From: Lactifluus volemus
Lineage: Eukaryota; Basidiomycota; Agaricomycetes; Russulales; Russulaceae
DNA length: 64,000 bases
Direction of reading: 5' to 3'
NCBI GenBank assembly: GCA_022376515.1
Contig: WTXI01000081.1
Span: 62,001-126,000, forward strand
The notes beneath the pieces are model-generated. The model saw only the letters and a list, made by a program, of their open reading frames with translations. It was not told the origin of the DNA and did not search any database. This document shows, in pieces, positions 23,752 to 32,341 of this stretch (within the stretch, counting starts at the first letter, position 1; every line of letters begins with the position of its first letter). A program made the translations under genes and the position numbers.

Positions 23752-25196
23752 AGGAAAATCCAGAAAAAACTTAGTCAGCTTAACTAGCTTATTTCATTTT
23801 TAAGCCTGTCAAGTTGCTCAAGCTGCTTATTTTTTACTTAGAAAATGAGTATGTAAAACAAGTAAGCAAATCAAGGCCAAAGACAAGCACATTAAGTAAT
23901 TAAGATGTGTAAGACACTTAAGACAAGCAAAACAGAAATAAAAAATTAATTTATGTAATTTAACTAAAGTCCGAAAAAAAATATGCTAAGTCGCGACTCG
24001 CGAAATTTTCGCTAAGTCGTTACAGTGGGTGTATTATTTACTACTGTTTGCACAATGTTGATTTTCGTGCCTCTCGAGTCTGCCGCCCCTTTCCATCTCT
24101 CCCTCTATCCCGCTCCGTCGTTGTCTGCCTCGCCCCAACACGTCCCACCGCTGCCTCCTCCGCGTCCCCTCCTTCTCTGCCCCTGCCTCTGCCTCCTTCT
24201 CTGCCTCCCTCTCTGCCTCCCTCTCTGGCTCTGGCTCTGGCTCTTGTTCTGGCTCTGCCTCTTCGCGTCGTCATGCGCCTCCTGTGCCCGCGCCTCCCCC
24301 ACCGCTTTTGTTTCCTCTTGGATCCACTGCCAATGTGAGGCAGTCTACGTTGTCGCGCTGCCTGCGCCGACGTCCTGGTACGTTATCACGCTGCCTGCCC
24401 CGCCTCAACGCGAACTGACTTTTTTTTTCTTTTTTTTCGTCGCCTCCTCCTTGACTACCTCCTCCCGCGCTGCCGCCTCTGCTGCCTGGACCACCACCCC
24501 CTGCGCCTCCTCCTCCTACGTCTCGCGCCTCCTCCCGTGCCTCCTCCCGCGCCTCCCGTGCCTCCTCCCACGTCCCGCGCCTTCTCCTGCGCTTCCTCCT
24601 GCGCTTCCTCGCTCCCTCGTGCCCCGCGCCTCCTGTGCGTCCCGTGCGTTCTCTCGCGCCTCCCGCGCGCCTCGCCTCCTCCCGCGCGCCTCGCCTCCTC
24701 CCACGTGCCTCGCCTCCTCCCGCGCGTTCTCTCTCGCCTCCCATGCGCCTCGCCTCCGCCCGCGCGTTCTCTCGCGCCTCCCACGCCCCACGCCCCCTCC
24801 CGCGCCCCCTCCCGCGCCTCCTCCCGTGCCTCCACCACCACCACCACCTCCCTGTGGCCCTGCAGCCCCCACCCCTGCCAGGGCTGTTCCACCAAGACTG
24901 GTGGAACCATTGTCTCCTGTATATAGTCATGTTGTAGTTTAGCTCAATATATGATTTTTATTGCCCTAAATCTGTGTGCTTGAAAACTTTTGGTAAGCAC
25001 AGATCTAAGCTGCCATTTAAGTGAACTAAGCCCAAAATAAGCATCAATAAGCCCTGGCTAAGTCAAATTAAGGAGAAGACCTAGCTTAGCCTAAGCATGG
25101 CCAGCTTAGAGACATTTTGCTTAAAAGTGCTTAGAAGTGTTGTTAAGTCATATTAAGCATGCTCAAGCGCTGTTAAGAAAAACTCGGATTTTCCTG
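23752..25196. mobile_element. Non-autonomous element with CAGGAAAATCC inverted ends
   Basis: It splits the hAT transposase frame after HDWLMHQ. Left end CATCAGGAAAATCC, right end GGATTTTCCTGATG, so the ends are inverted copies of at least 14 bp. Both flanks (23770-24010 and 24960-25190) are rich in short GCTTA/TAAGC and CTTAG words, a subterminal pattern. The core (24060-24900) is almost all C and T. No transposase is seen. The target duplication is unclear; only AT adjoins both CAGG ends. The class is unknown. Confidence 0.65.
24060..24900. repeat. Pyrimidine-rich low-complexity tract (CCTCCCGCGCCTC words)
   Basis: About 840 bp of strongly strand-biased C/T sequence built from degenerate CTCCCGCGCCT-like units. 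It reads as a Pro/Ser/Arg/Cys-rich frame on the plus strand (24025-24942) and as Arg/Gly/Glu-rich frames on the minus strand. All frames being open is a result of composition and is not evidence of a gene. The minus strand is almost pure purine, so triplex or other non-B structure is possible. Confidence 0.7.
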
Positions 25197-26952
25197 ATGT
25201 GAGCGAGCAATTGATAGGCAAACCTCCAGGTACACATGCGCTCACCCTTTTCCTCCCGGTTGTCACACGATGGCTTGCCTACTACCTGTCCCTGTCACGC
25301 CTTCTAGCTGTGTCACCAGCAATGCGGTCACTCTGTCTCCGACGTCACGTTGACTTGGCTAGATGTGCGGGTGCCAAGGCTGAGGATATTCGCAAGGCCA
25401 ATACAATTCTCGCACTGGTTAATGATAGTGAGTTTTGGACAAAAGTTTATCGGTGCGTAATCTAGTTATACTATAATTAGTCTTGGCTTATCAAATACAG
25501 GATCTGCGTGCATCTTGAGCCACTCGCAATTGCTGCCAATGTGGCGCAAGCTTCACATACCCGACTTGATCATGTCCTCTTAATGCTTGGCAACCTATTC
25601 CGAATCTACTCTGACCCATCAGTTGAAGAACATGTTCAACAAAGCCTTCATGCAAGCCTTGAGAAGAGATGGAAGGCCGCTGATCAGCCTGTGTTCATTC
25701 TTGCCATCTTTTTCAACCCCTACATCCGCAGCTCTTGCTTCAACCAGTCTTATCTCCCCCGAAATCTCTTATATCAGATGTCAAGGCGCATGTTTGAAAG
25801 AATCTATGGTCGAGAGGCAAACTTGGACTTCTGGCAGGCATATATTGATTATGATCAGTCTGCGGGAATGTTTTCCGAAAGTGTAATGATGCTCAAGGAG
25901 TCAAAGGAAGTTCATGAGCGAGAGGTGAGTTGGGACCTTATTGGACGGTCTGGGAATTGCCCTAATATCAGTTATGATTCTTATGAAGGACCGGGACATC
26001 AATCTTGTTAAAATCTGGCAGGGTATTGAAGATCGGAGCACTGGTGACAACTTCAATGGCACGCAGGGCTTCATTAAACTTGCTATCCACATCCTATCAA
26101 TCACCGCTAACTCCGCAGAGACTGAACGCATGTTCAGTCTGTATGGTATCATACAACGCAAGCTATGCACAAAACTATCTGTCCAATCTACACATAACAT
26201 CGCACTTGTGAAGCAGGACATCCAGCGGCGTCACGTCGCAGCGGGGCATGTGCTCAGGCGTCCAAAAAAAAAATTGCGTCTCACATCCAACAGTGGCGAC
26301 TCCAACACTTCACCAACCTCAACGAGCACGGACACCACAGTTCTAGAGGAAGTTGACACAACAGATGCACCACAGACATTTGACGGAATGATACAAGAGC
26401 TTAAAGATGACGCGGACACAGCTGACCTACCCGAAACTACTGCTGCCACTAGTCCCTTCTCGTTTTCGTGGTCTGACAGCACTTCACAGCTACCCATTCC
26501 ACCATCCACACCCATTCGTGGCCATGTTTCACGGCCAATGGTCCCACTAACACCCGGACAAATACGAAACGCGGCTGCCCGGTACCCAAAGACACAGATT
26601 CCGCTAAGGGACCTTTTTCGCTTCCCGGAGGATGGCCGTGGTGAAGTAATGGAGTTCTATTGGCACGGAGGGGAAAAGAATGTTGGGGCACAGATAGAAC
26701 TTCATGCCCGGCTCGCGGTCAATGGCAATTGAGGGGCTCAAGTCACTGGCTAGTAACTGGAACAGTTTGGTCAATAGTTATCGTAGATTCAATGCAACAT
26801 ACCTAATGTTACGGTTATGCGGGCCGCCCGGCCCATTTCTTACTATTTTCCGTCTGATTTTCGACTTGTGTTGTGACCTAGGACCCCTTTCCTTGGCCAG
26901 CCCCTTCTGTTCCGCTTCTAGGGGCTGTGCGTCGCCGTTTTGGACATGTATT

Positions 26953-27077
26953 TGACTCAGGGATCATGACTCAAATCTTGAGTCAGCGTTCTTGACTCAG
27001 ATCTTGAGTCAGACGCACTGAGTCAGTTCTTGAGTCATCAGAACTGACTCAGGTCCTTAGTCAATAGTCTTGACTTC
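26953..27077 (+). promoter_or_regulatory. Array of Gcn4/AP-1-type TGA(C/G)TCA sites in U3
   Basis: Eight exact 7-bp sites start at 26953, 26967, 26979, 26993, 27005, 27019, 27031 and 27045, so the spacing alternates strictly 14, 12, 14, 12, 14, 12, 14. Two imperfect sites continue the rhythm at 27057 and 27071. TGA(C/G)TCA is the known site for the fungal amino-acid-starvation bZIP factors Gcn4/CpcA. The array lies about 50-175 bp upstream of the TATA-like box. It is repeated in the 3' LTR (34489-34613) and, inverted, in the solo LTR. Regulation by such a factor is inference. Confidence 0.75.
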
Positions 27078-27125
27078 GCTACTGTACTGTGACCTTTGTA
27101 GGATAGTTGGCTGGCCCTCTGTACG

Positions 27126-27170
27126 CATAAATAGGGCCCTGTAGACGAGCTAAAGCCCCAGCTTCAGCTT
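27126..27170 (+). promoter_or_regulatory. LTR TATA-like box and predicted RNA 5' end
   Basis: CATAAATAG at 27126-27134 is followed about 30 bp later by AGCTTCAGCTT at 27160-27170. That 11-mer is the exact reverse complement of the sequence just inside the LTR (27742-27752). In Tf1/sushi-type elements the first 11 nt of the RNA pair with such a site, so the match itself predicts the RNA start. Confidence 0.7.
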
Positions 27171-27741
27171 CGTCTAGAATCGCAGTTCATTGTCTCCTGC
27201 TCACACTCGCATCGCATCTTCCTCTCTTCTTGTGAATCCCCTCTTCGTACCTTGATCCAGGTACTTCGCGCCACGATCAGACATCTGTGAATTTGTTCCA
27301 TTTCCTTGAAACAAGTTCCCAGATGCCTGAACCCTAATACGAACGCGCTGTGAGAAGTAGTCTCACTTCTCACCTCGCGTCCGCGTCACAAACCTTAGTT
27401 CAACCTCTCACGAGTGTCCTTGGAAGGCGAGACTCTCTTGCATTCCAATTACACTCGCGCCCGTGTTGCGGTTGAACCTACACATCGTCATTTATCCATC
27501 TGCCACCGTCTATCCTTTTTAGGAACGGTAACTCCGACCATCGCGTGCGCCGGCCCGTACTAACCGCCTCACGCGATACGAACCTCCGAGAGTTCGCACA
27601 GTCAAGTCTACTCCTCTGGGACCTTGTCTGCGCGTGCTAGAATCGACTATTTGGTGTTGCTAGTCCTGTCCGACTCGCCACAGCAAATAGCCAACCAGAA
27701 CGAAGCTCACTTCGAGCCACGGTCCCTGCGAACCGTGACAT

Positions 27742-27752
27742 AAGCTGAAGCT
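27742..27752 (+). other. Self-complementary primer-binding site
   Basis: AAGCTGAAGCT, starting two bases inside the 5' LTR, pairs over all 11 bases with 27160-27170. No obvious tRNA 3' end match (none beginning TGG) is seen at this position. This fits self-primed reverse transcription as known for Tf1. Confidence 0.75.
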
Positions 27753-27927
27753 CTTCCCCTCCACTTCTTCGTCACAAGAAGTGTACCCCGAACGAACCAA
27801 ACCGTTGCCCACTTTCTTTTCAGGCCGAGAAAGTGTGTGCCAGAGTGCACAGAAATTTTTCGTTCCTCTTGCTAGAGTGAACAACTTATAGGCTACTGAG
27901 ACCGCTCCTCTTGCGAAGAGTGGGCGA

Positions 27928-29853
27928 TTGATCGACAAAACGGCTTCCATAACTGTTGGTTGGACCTCAGAAAAGGGGAAGCTCAGCAGAGTCGAAACCA
28001 GAGACGCACCAGACCTCCCAGACCACGTAGTTGGGCACGCCTTTTGGATAGAACGTCAAGAAAACCCCAAGCGAAGTGCCTATTGGGCTTTTGACAAAGG
28101 AGATCCACACGGACCCATCGAGTTTATCAACCAGAAGTGGTATCACGTCGAGTGGTTCGATAAACAACAGACCTACGCGACGGAGATAGGGAGATACATC
28201 ACAGACGACGACATTGCACGATTTGAACTCGGCTGGTGGAAACCAAGTGATCCACAGCACCCAGACTATCCAGTACACGCGCTGTCCTTGACACCGGCAG
28301 GCTCAGGATCTGGAAGTACCCCAGAGCGACCCGAAGCACTTTCACCTAGTGGACAGTTATTTGAACCGGTCTATCAAGCCGCACAACCCCCTTTAACCAG
28401 TGTTCCCCCGGGAATTCATCAGCAGCTTGAACCAACCTCGACGTTGCAAGTGCCCCCAGTACAAAAACAAATGGACTCACCATACTCCGACGTCAGCGTG
28501 TCAATGGTGACAGACCCAACCAGTGGAATGTTGGTGGATCCCACCATGTTTCCAGCCGCCCTCTCCCCCTCTCCACAACCTCATCCTAGTGTGCCTAGTG
28601 GTAGTGCGTTCATCAGGTCTGCTGCAGTCAGCACTGCCATTACCGCACCAACAGCACTAGCGGGCATCACAGGATTCAGCTCCTCTGGGCAACCTGGAGG
28701 AGGACCTCCGGCTGGGGCACAGCCGGGAGGAAGTGGAGGCGGTGGTGGAGGCGGCGGTGGAGGCGGAGGTGGAGGTGGAGGCGGGGGAGGAGGCGGAGGA
28801 GGAGCTCCCCCTCCGGGAGGACAAGCAGCAGGTGGTCAGCCACACCAGTCTTCAGCCCTCTATGGCACGATCCCTGAAATTTTCAATGGGGATCGTGACG
28901 ACCTCGCACGTTTCCGCCGCGCCTTCTCAGTCTTTTGGGAAATGAACCGGGACCACCCCTCCATAAGCAACCCTTATCTGCGGGTCCTCACCTGTATAGG
29001 AAGGATCCGAGGCAAGGCAGTTGACCAGTGGGTTGATGGAATCATCCAGCCTCTCATGAATGGAGTGGCGATGTGGCGACAGCATCCACACCACCTCCTA
29101 GCCACTGATCCCAACGATGAAATGGTTTGGACGAACTTCGACAACGCATTCAGGGCACAGTTTGAAAACACTGTGGCCAGAGAGGAGGCGTTGGGAAGAC
29201 TGCTCACCCTGGAGATGCAGGGGGAGGACCTCAAAACGTACATCAATGACTTCAACACACTAATCGCTCTCGCCAAGTGGGGTCCAAACGAGCAAGGAAC
29301 CCTCCTTCGGTTCAAAGATGGGCTGAAGCGAGCCCTCCGCGAAAAGATCATTGATTTTGAACCCACCTTGCCTGACACTCTAGCGGGATGGCAGGCAGCG
29401 GCCCTGAGGCGCCAAGGGAGGTGGATCGAAGCCAGAGCCACCTCTGGAGACAGGCCAGGCCAGGACTTCCGCCGACGCCTTGCTGCGGCCTTGGGGAGGT
29501 ACCAGCCAGGCAGACAAGCGAAGCCACGGCCCTCAGACGCCATGGACGTGGACGCCATTCGCACAGGGGGGCCTACCCCTGAAGAAAAAAAGAAGCTACG
29601 CGCGGAAGGACGATGCTTCTTCTGCCGCCGGCAGGGCCACATGAGTAGCTCATGCCCTGAGAAGAAAAAGGGCCAGCACAAGGACAGCAAGCCTGCACAG
29701 CGCCCTGCCGCAGTGCGGGCTGTCGAAGAAGAAAGAAAGGAAATCACCCGCGACCAGCTTATGGACGGACTTATGAAGTTGTCTGACGACGACAAGGAAC
29801 GCTTTATCAAGGATATGGTTGACTCCACCGACTCTGCGCCCCAGGATTTTTGA
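27928..29853 (+). CDS. gag: Retrotransposon Gag polyprotein with CCHC zinc knuckle
   Basis: Open frame of about 641 codons. It has an N-terminal domain I do not recognise (residues 1-110, rich in Trp and charged residues, e.g. KWYHVEWFDKQQ), a Pro/Ser-rich linker, and a Gly run of about 20 residues coded near 28730-28800. A retrotransposon Gag domain follows (about residues 310-470), ending with the CCHC knuckle CFFCRRQGHMSSSC. Oddity: the frame has no ATG before 28471. Position 27928 is TTG, and the frame is open back to a TAG near 27894. Either a short upstream exon supplies the ATG, or a non-AUG codon is used, or Gag starts within the linker. Gag ends with TTT TGA, overlapping the protease frame. 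Confidence 0.85.
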   Translation: MIDKTASITVGWTSEKGKLSRVETRDAPDLPDHVVGHAFWIERQENPKRSAYWAFDKGDPHGPIEFINQKWYHVEWFDKQQTYATEIGRYITDDDIARFELGWWKPSDPQHPDYPVHALSLTPAGSGSGSTPERPEALSPSGQLFEPVYQAAQPPLTSVPPGIHQQLEPTSTLQVPPVQKQMDSPYSDVSVSMVTDPTSGMLVDPTMFPAALSPSPQPHPSVPSGSAFIRSAAVSTAITAPTALAGITGFSSSGQPGGGPPAGAQPGGSGGGGGGGGGGGGGGGGGGGGGGGAPPPGGQAAGGQPHQSSALYGTIPEIFNGDRDDLARFRRAFSVFWEMNRDHPSISNPYLRVLTCIGRIRGKAVDQWVDGIIQPLMNGVAMWRQHPHHLLATDPNDEMVWTNFDNAFRAQFENTVAREEALGRLLTLEMQGEDLKTYINDFNTLIALAKWGPNEQGTLLRFKDGLKRALREKIIDFEPTLPDTLAGWQAAALRRQGRWIEARATSGDRPGQDFRRRLAAALGRYQPGRQAKPRPSDAMDVDAIRTGGPTPEEKKKLRAEGRCFFCRRQGHMSSSCPEKKKGQHKDSKPAQRPAAVRAVEEERKEITRDQLMDGLMKLSDDDKERFIKDMVDSTDSAPQDF

Positions 29854-30617
29854 AGAGCTCGTGCCGCGCGACCTGGGTACGAGCCTTAGGACTGAAACGA
29901 ATGTACATTAGCTATGCCAATGCCAATGCTTTGAATTTGCCCATTTCGTTTTCAAATGTCCACAAAACGGTCGCAGATGTCGCCTTAGTCGACAGTGGAG
30001 CCACGGAAAACTTCCTTGATCAGCGCACAGTCCGTCGATGGGGACTCAGCACTCATAAACTCCCTCACCCCCGCTACGTCTACAATGTGGATGGAACTCA
30101 GAACCAAGCTGGGACACTCACGGAGTACTGTGTTCTTCGCTGTGTTGTAGGAGACAAGGATACCCTCCAGCGGTTCTATGTCACCAATCTTGGCAAAGAT
30201 CGTGTACTCTTGGGGCACCCCTGGCTCTCAGAGTTCAATCCTCGCATCGATTGGGCCAAGGGGGAAGTGCAGAATGGAGGAGTACGGATCGAAACCAAGT
30301 GGAGGAAGTTTCAGCGCCCTCGTCAGATATACAAGGACAGGGAAAAGGAACCAGCACGCATTGATCGCACCAATGTGGCCCAGGAATGGGCCATAAAGGC
30401 GCACCAAGAGCAGGTAGCCAGTGGGGAAAAGCACGAGGTGCTGCCACCCCAATACCAGGACTATGCGGACGTCTTTGACGAAGAGAAATCCCATCGCTTC
30501 CCACCTTCACGACCAGAGGATCATGCCATCGTCTTGAAGGAGGACGCCCCAGCTACCATCAATTGTAAGTCTATGCCCTCACGAGGGAGGAGAAGGAAGC
30601 GACCCAGAAGTTCTTGA
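29850..30617 (+). CDS. pol: Pol, part 1: protease and start of reverse transcriptase
   Basis: The frame is -1 relative to gag and overlaps it at its stop. A run of five T (29847-29851) allows TTT re-pairing one base back, so -1 frameshifting there is plausible. The aspartic protease motif is VDSGATENF (near 29990), with a second conserved block VLLGHPWLSEFNPRIDW. The frame leaves the family consensus at about 30568: after NCK the next codons fit the RT N-terminus only one frame over, implying a one-base deletion. Product role: processing of Gag-Pol. Confidence 0.85.
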   Translation: MKSSCRATWVRALGLKRMYISYANANALNLPISFSNVHKTVADVALVDSGATENFLDQRTVRRWGLSTHKLPHPRYVYNVDGTQNQAGTLTEYCVLRCVVGDKDTLQRFYVTNLGKDRVLLGHPWLSEFNPRIDWAKGEVQNGGVRIETKWRKFQRPRQIYKDREKEPARIDRTNVAQEWAIKAHQEQVASGEKHEVLPPQYQDYADVFDEEKSHRFPPSRPEDHAIVLKEDAPATINCKSMPSRGRRRKRPRSS

Positions 30618-32341
30618 AAGAGAATGAGCAGTGGGGATTCATCGAAAAGTCCAACTCTCCTTGGTCGACCCCTTGGTTCTTCATAAAGAAAAGAGATGGG
30701 AGTCTCCGACCCATCCAGGACTATAGGGAAGTGAACAGTTGGACGATTCGAGATGTGTACCCCATCCCTCGCATTGAGCAAATTCTGGAAGCGCTGCATG
30801 GACGCACCCTCTTCACGGCACTAGACATTCGTTGGGGCTATCATAACATCCAGATTCGCCCTGAGGATCGATGGAAGGCCGCGTTTAAGACTCCCTTTGG
30901 CCTGTACCAACCAAAGGTGATGCTCTTCGGCCTCCAGAACTCTCCAGCCACCTTTCAGCGTTGCATGGATCGGGTCTTCGCTAAGATCATGAACCGCTAC
31001 CCAGGGAAGGTGTTTGTGTACATGGACGACGTCTTGGTGGCCACAGGGGGAGATGTGAAGGAGCACAGGAGGATAGTCCGAGAAATCCTCGAGATGTTCC
31101 GCCAGGAATCCTTCTTCCTCAAACTGTCGAAGTGCAAGTTTGAGCAGACCAGCATTGACTACCTTGGCATCCGCGTGGAACATGGGACTATCCGCATCGA
31201 TCCCACGAAGAGGAAAGGACTATCTCAATGGCCTCGAACCTTGTCTTCAGTGAAAGAGGTCCGGAGCACGCTTGGTGTTTTGGGGTACCAGAGACCATTC
31301 ATCCCCCACTTTGCACATCTTGCGGCGCCACTCACTGCTTTACTGAAGAAGGGACGACCATTCAAATGGACGGATGAGTGCACCAAGGCCCTGGATGCAC
31401 TCCTCCAGATCATAGAGTCCGATCCTGTCCTCCAAAGACCTGATTATGACCGCCCCTTCGAGATGGAGGTGGACGCGTCCCAGTATGCCACTGGGGCCAT
31501 CCTCTACCAACGAAATGACAAACAGAGGCTCTGTCCAGTGGGCTACCACTCCCAGACATTGAACGAAGCTGAGAGAGGGTATGACGTCCACGATAGAGAG
31601 CTCTTGGCGGTAATTCGGGGTTTGCGACGATGGAGACACTTGTTCCTCTCCTCTCCCTTCACTGCCATTGTGCACACCGATCATAATAATCTTCGATACT
31701 ACCGGCAACCCCAGAGAATCAACCGACGCGTAGCAAGGTACCTCAGTGACCTTGCGGACTACAATTACAAACTGGTGCACCGCCCAGGCAAGCTGAACAA
31801 GGCTGACGCGCTGTCCAGACCACCAGGAATGGACGAAGGGAAACACGATAACGAAAACACCCTTGTCCTGCCTGACAAACTCTTCGCGCGGGCAGCGGAG
31901 GTCAGTAGTCTCGAACAACAGGTTTGGGATTGGCAAGTACGCACACCGAGCTATTTCGCAGAGCTGCATCGCTCCTACCCACTGGACTCAGTGAATCACC
32001 GCTGGGTGCACCAAGGAAGACCTGTGGTCGCAGACCAGGAGGATCTGAAGCGACAGATCTTGCATGAGTACCATGACCACGCCTTGGCTGGGCACCCAGG
32101 CATCGCCACGACGCTTCAGAAGGTGTCTGAGGACTACTGGTGGCCGACGATGCGACAGTTCGTCCAGAACTACGTTAAGGGATGTGCAACTTGCCAAATG
32201 ACGAAACCCAACACTGTGAAACCTAAACCACCATTGATGCCGATCACTGTTGAACCGAAGGCAATCCCTTTCCAGACCATTTCCCTTGACCTCATCACCG
32301 ATCTCCCAGTCTCAAGGGATATGACTCGATCCTCACAGTAG
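30614..32341 (+). CDS. pol: Pol, part 2: reverse transcriptase, RNase H, integrase N-terminus
   Basis: Continues pol in the next frame. The RT blocks are in order: WSTPWFFIKKRDGSLRPIQDYR, ALDIRWGYHNI, FGLQNSPATFQ and the catalytic FVYMDDVLV near 31012-31038. RNase H follows (FEMEVDASQYATGAILYQ, DRELLAVI, HTDHNNLRYY). Then comes the integrase zinc finger (HDHALAGHPG ... CATCQ) and the first integrase core aspartate in SLDLITDLP. The frame is lost at about 32313, where one base is missing before GYDSILTVVDHDC, which is coded in the next frame. All catalytic motifs seen are intact. Confidence 0.88.
   Translation: MKENEQWGFIEKSNSPWSTPWFFIKKRDGSLRPIQDYREVNSWTIRDVYPIPRIEQILEALHGRTLFTALDIRWGYHNIQIRPEDRWKAAFKTPFGLYQPKVMLFGLQNSPATFQRCMDRVFAKIMNRYPGKVFVYMDDVLVATGGDVKEHRRIVREILEMFRQESFFLKLSKCKFEQTSIDYLGIRVEHGTIRIDPTKRKGLSQWPRTLSSVKEVRSTLGVLGYQRPFIPHFAHLAAPLTALLKKGRPFKWTDECTKALDALLQIIESDPVLQRPDYDRPFEMEVDASQYATGAILYQRNDKQRLCPVGYHSQTLNEAERGYDVHDRELLAVIRGLRRWRHLFLSSPFTAIVHTDHNNLRYYRQPQRINRRVARYLSDLADYNYKLVHRPGKLNKADALSRPPGMDEGKHDNENTLVLPDKLFARAAEVSSLEQQVWDWQVRTPSYFAELHRSYPLDSVNHRWVHQGRPVVADQEDLKRQILHEYHDHALAGHPGIATTLQKVSEDYWWPTMRQFVQNYVKGCATCQMTKPNTVKPKPPLMPITVEPKAIPFQTISLDLITDLPVSRDMTRSSQ

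Larger units (their letters stand above)
21486..26732 (+). pseudogene. hAT transposase gene, interrupted by two insertions
   Basis: Exon 1 is 21486-21687 (MSIHHKSSLWAHF, BED finger CKYC) and intron 21688-21743 is 56 nt. Exon 2, from 21744, completes the BED finger (HLRRC) and runs to 22326, where the solo LTR begins. The frame resumes at 23268 (GKLATGQCDGWK). A likely intron follows (AAG|GTGCGT...TATGGTAG, 62 nt), then the CTDDGPDGKKMRRLL and CWAHQVNL catalytic blocks (to about 23750). After the second insert come 25197-25455 and 25501-25924, and then the hAT C-terminal dimerisation block NSAETERMFSLYG to the stop at 26732. Removing one copy of GGGAA at the solo LTR restores the frame exactly. 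The catalytic residues look intact, so the gene was disabled by insertion and not by slow decay. Confidence 0.85.
26807..27740 (+). repeat. 5' LTR
   Basis: Begins TGTTACGGTTATGC and ends CGAACCGTGACA. U3 contains the TGA(C/G)TCA array and a TATA-like CATAAATAG at 27126-27134. The predicted RNA start is near 27160, so U3 is about 353 bp. Confidence 0.95.

Noticed and set aside
24025..24942. 305-codon plus-strand frame and overlapping minus-strand frames in the C/T-rich tract
   Set aside because: All frames are open because the sequence is nearly pure pyrimidine on one strand; the residues are low-complexity Pro/Ser/Arg or Arg/Gly/Glu with no domain.
28974..29828. 284-codon antisense frame inside gag
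   Set aside because: It lies opposite a well supported Gag frame with a zinc knuckle and has no recognisable motif of its own.
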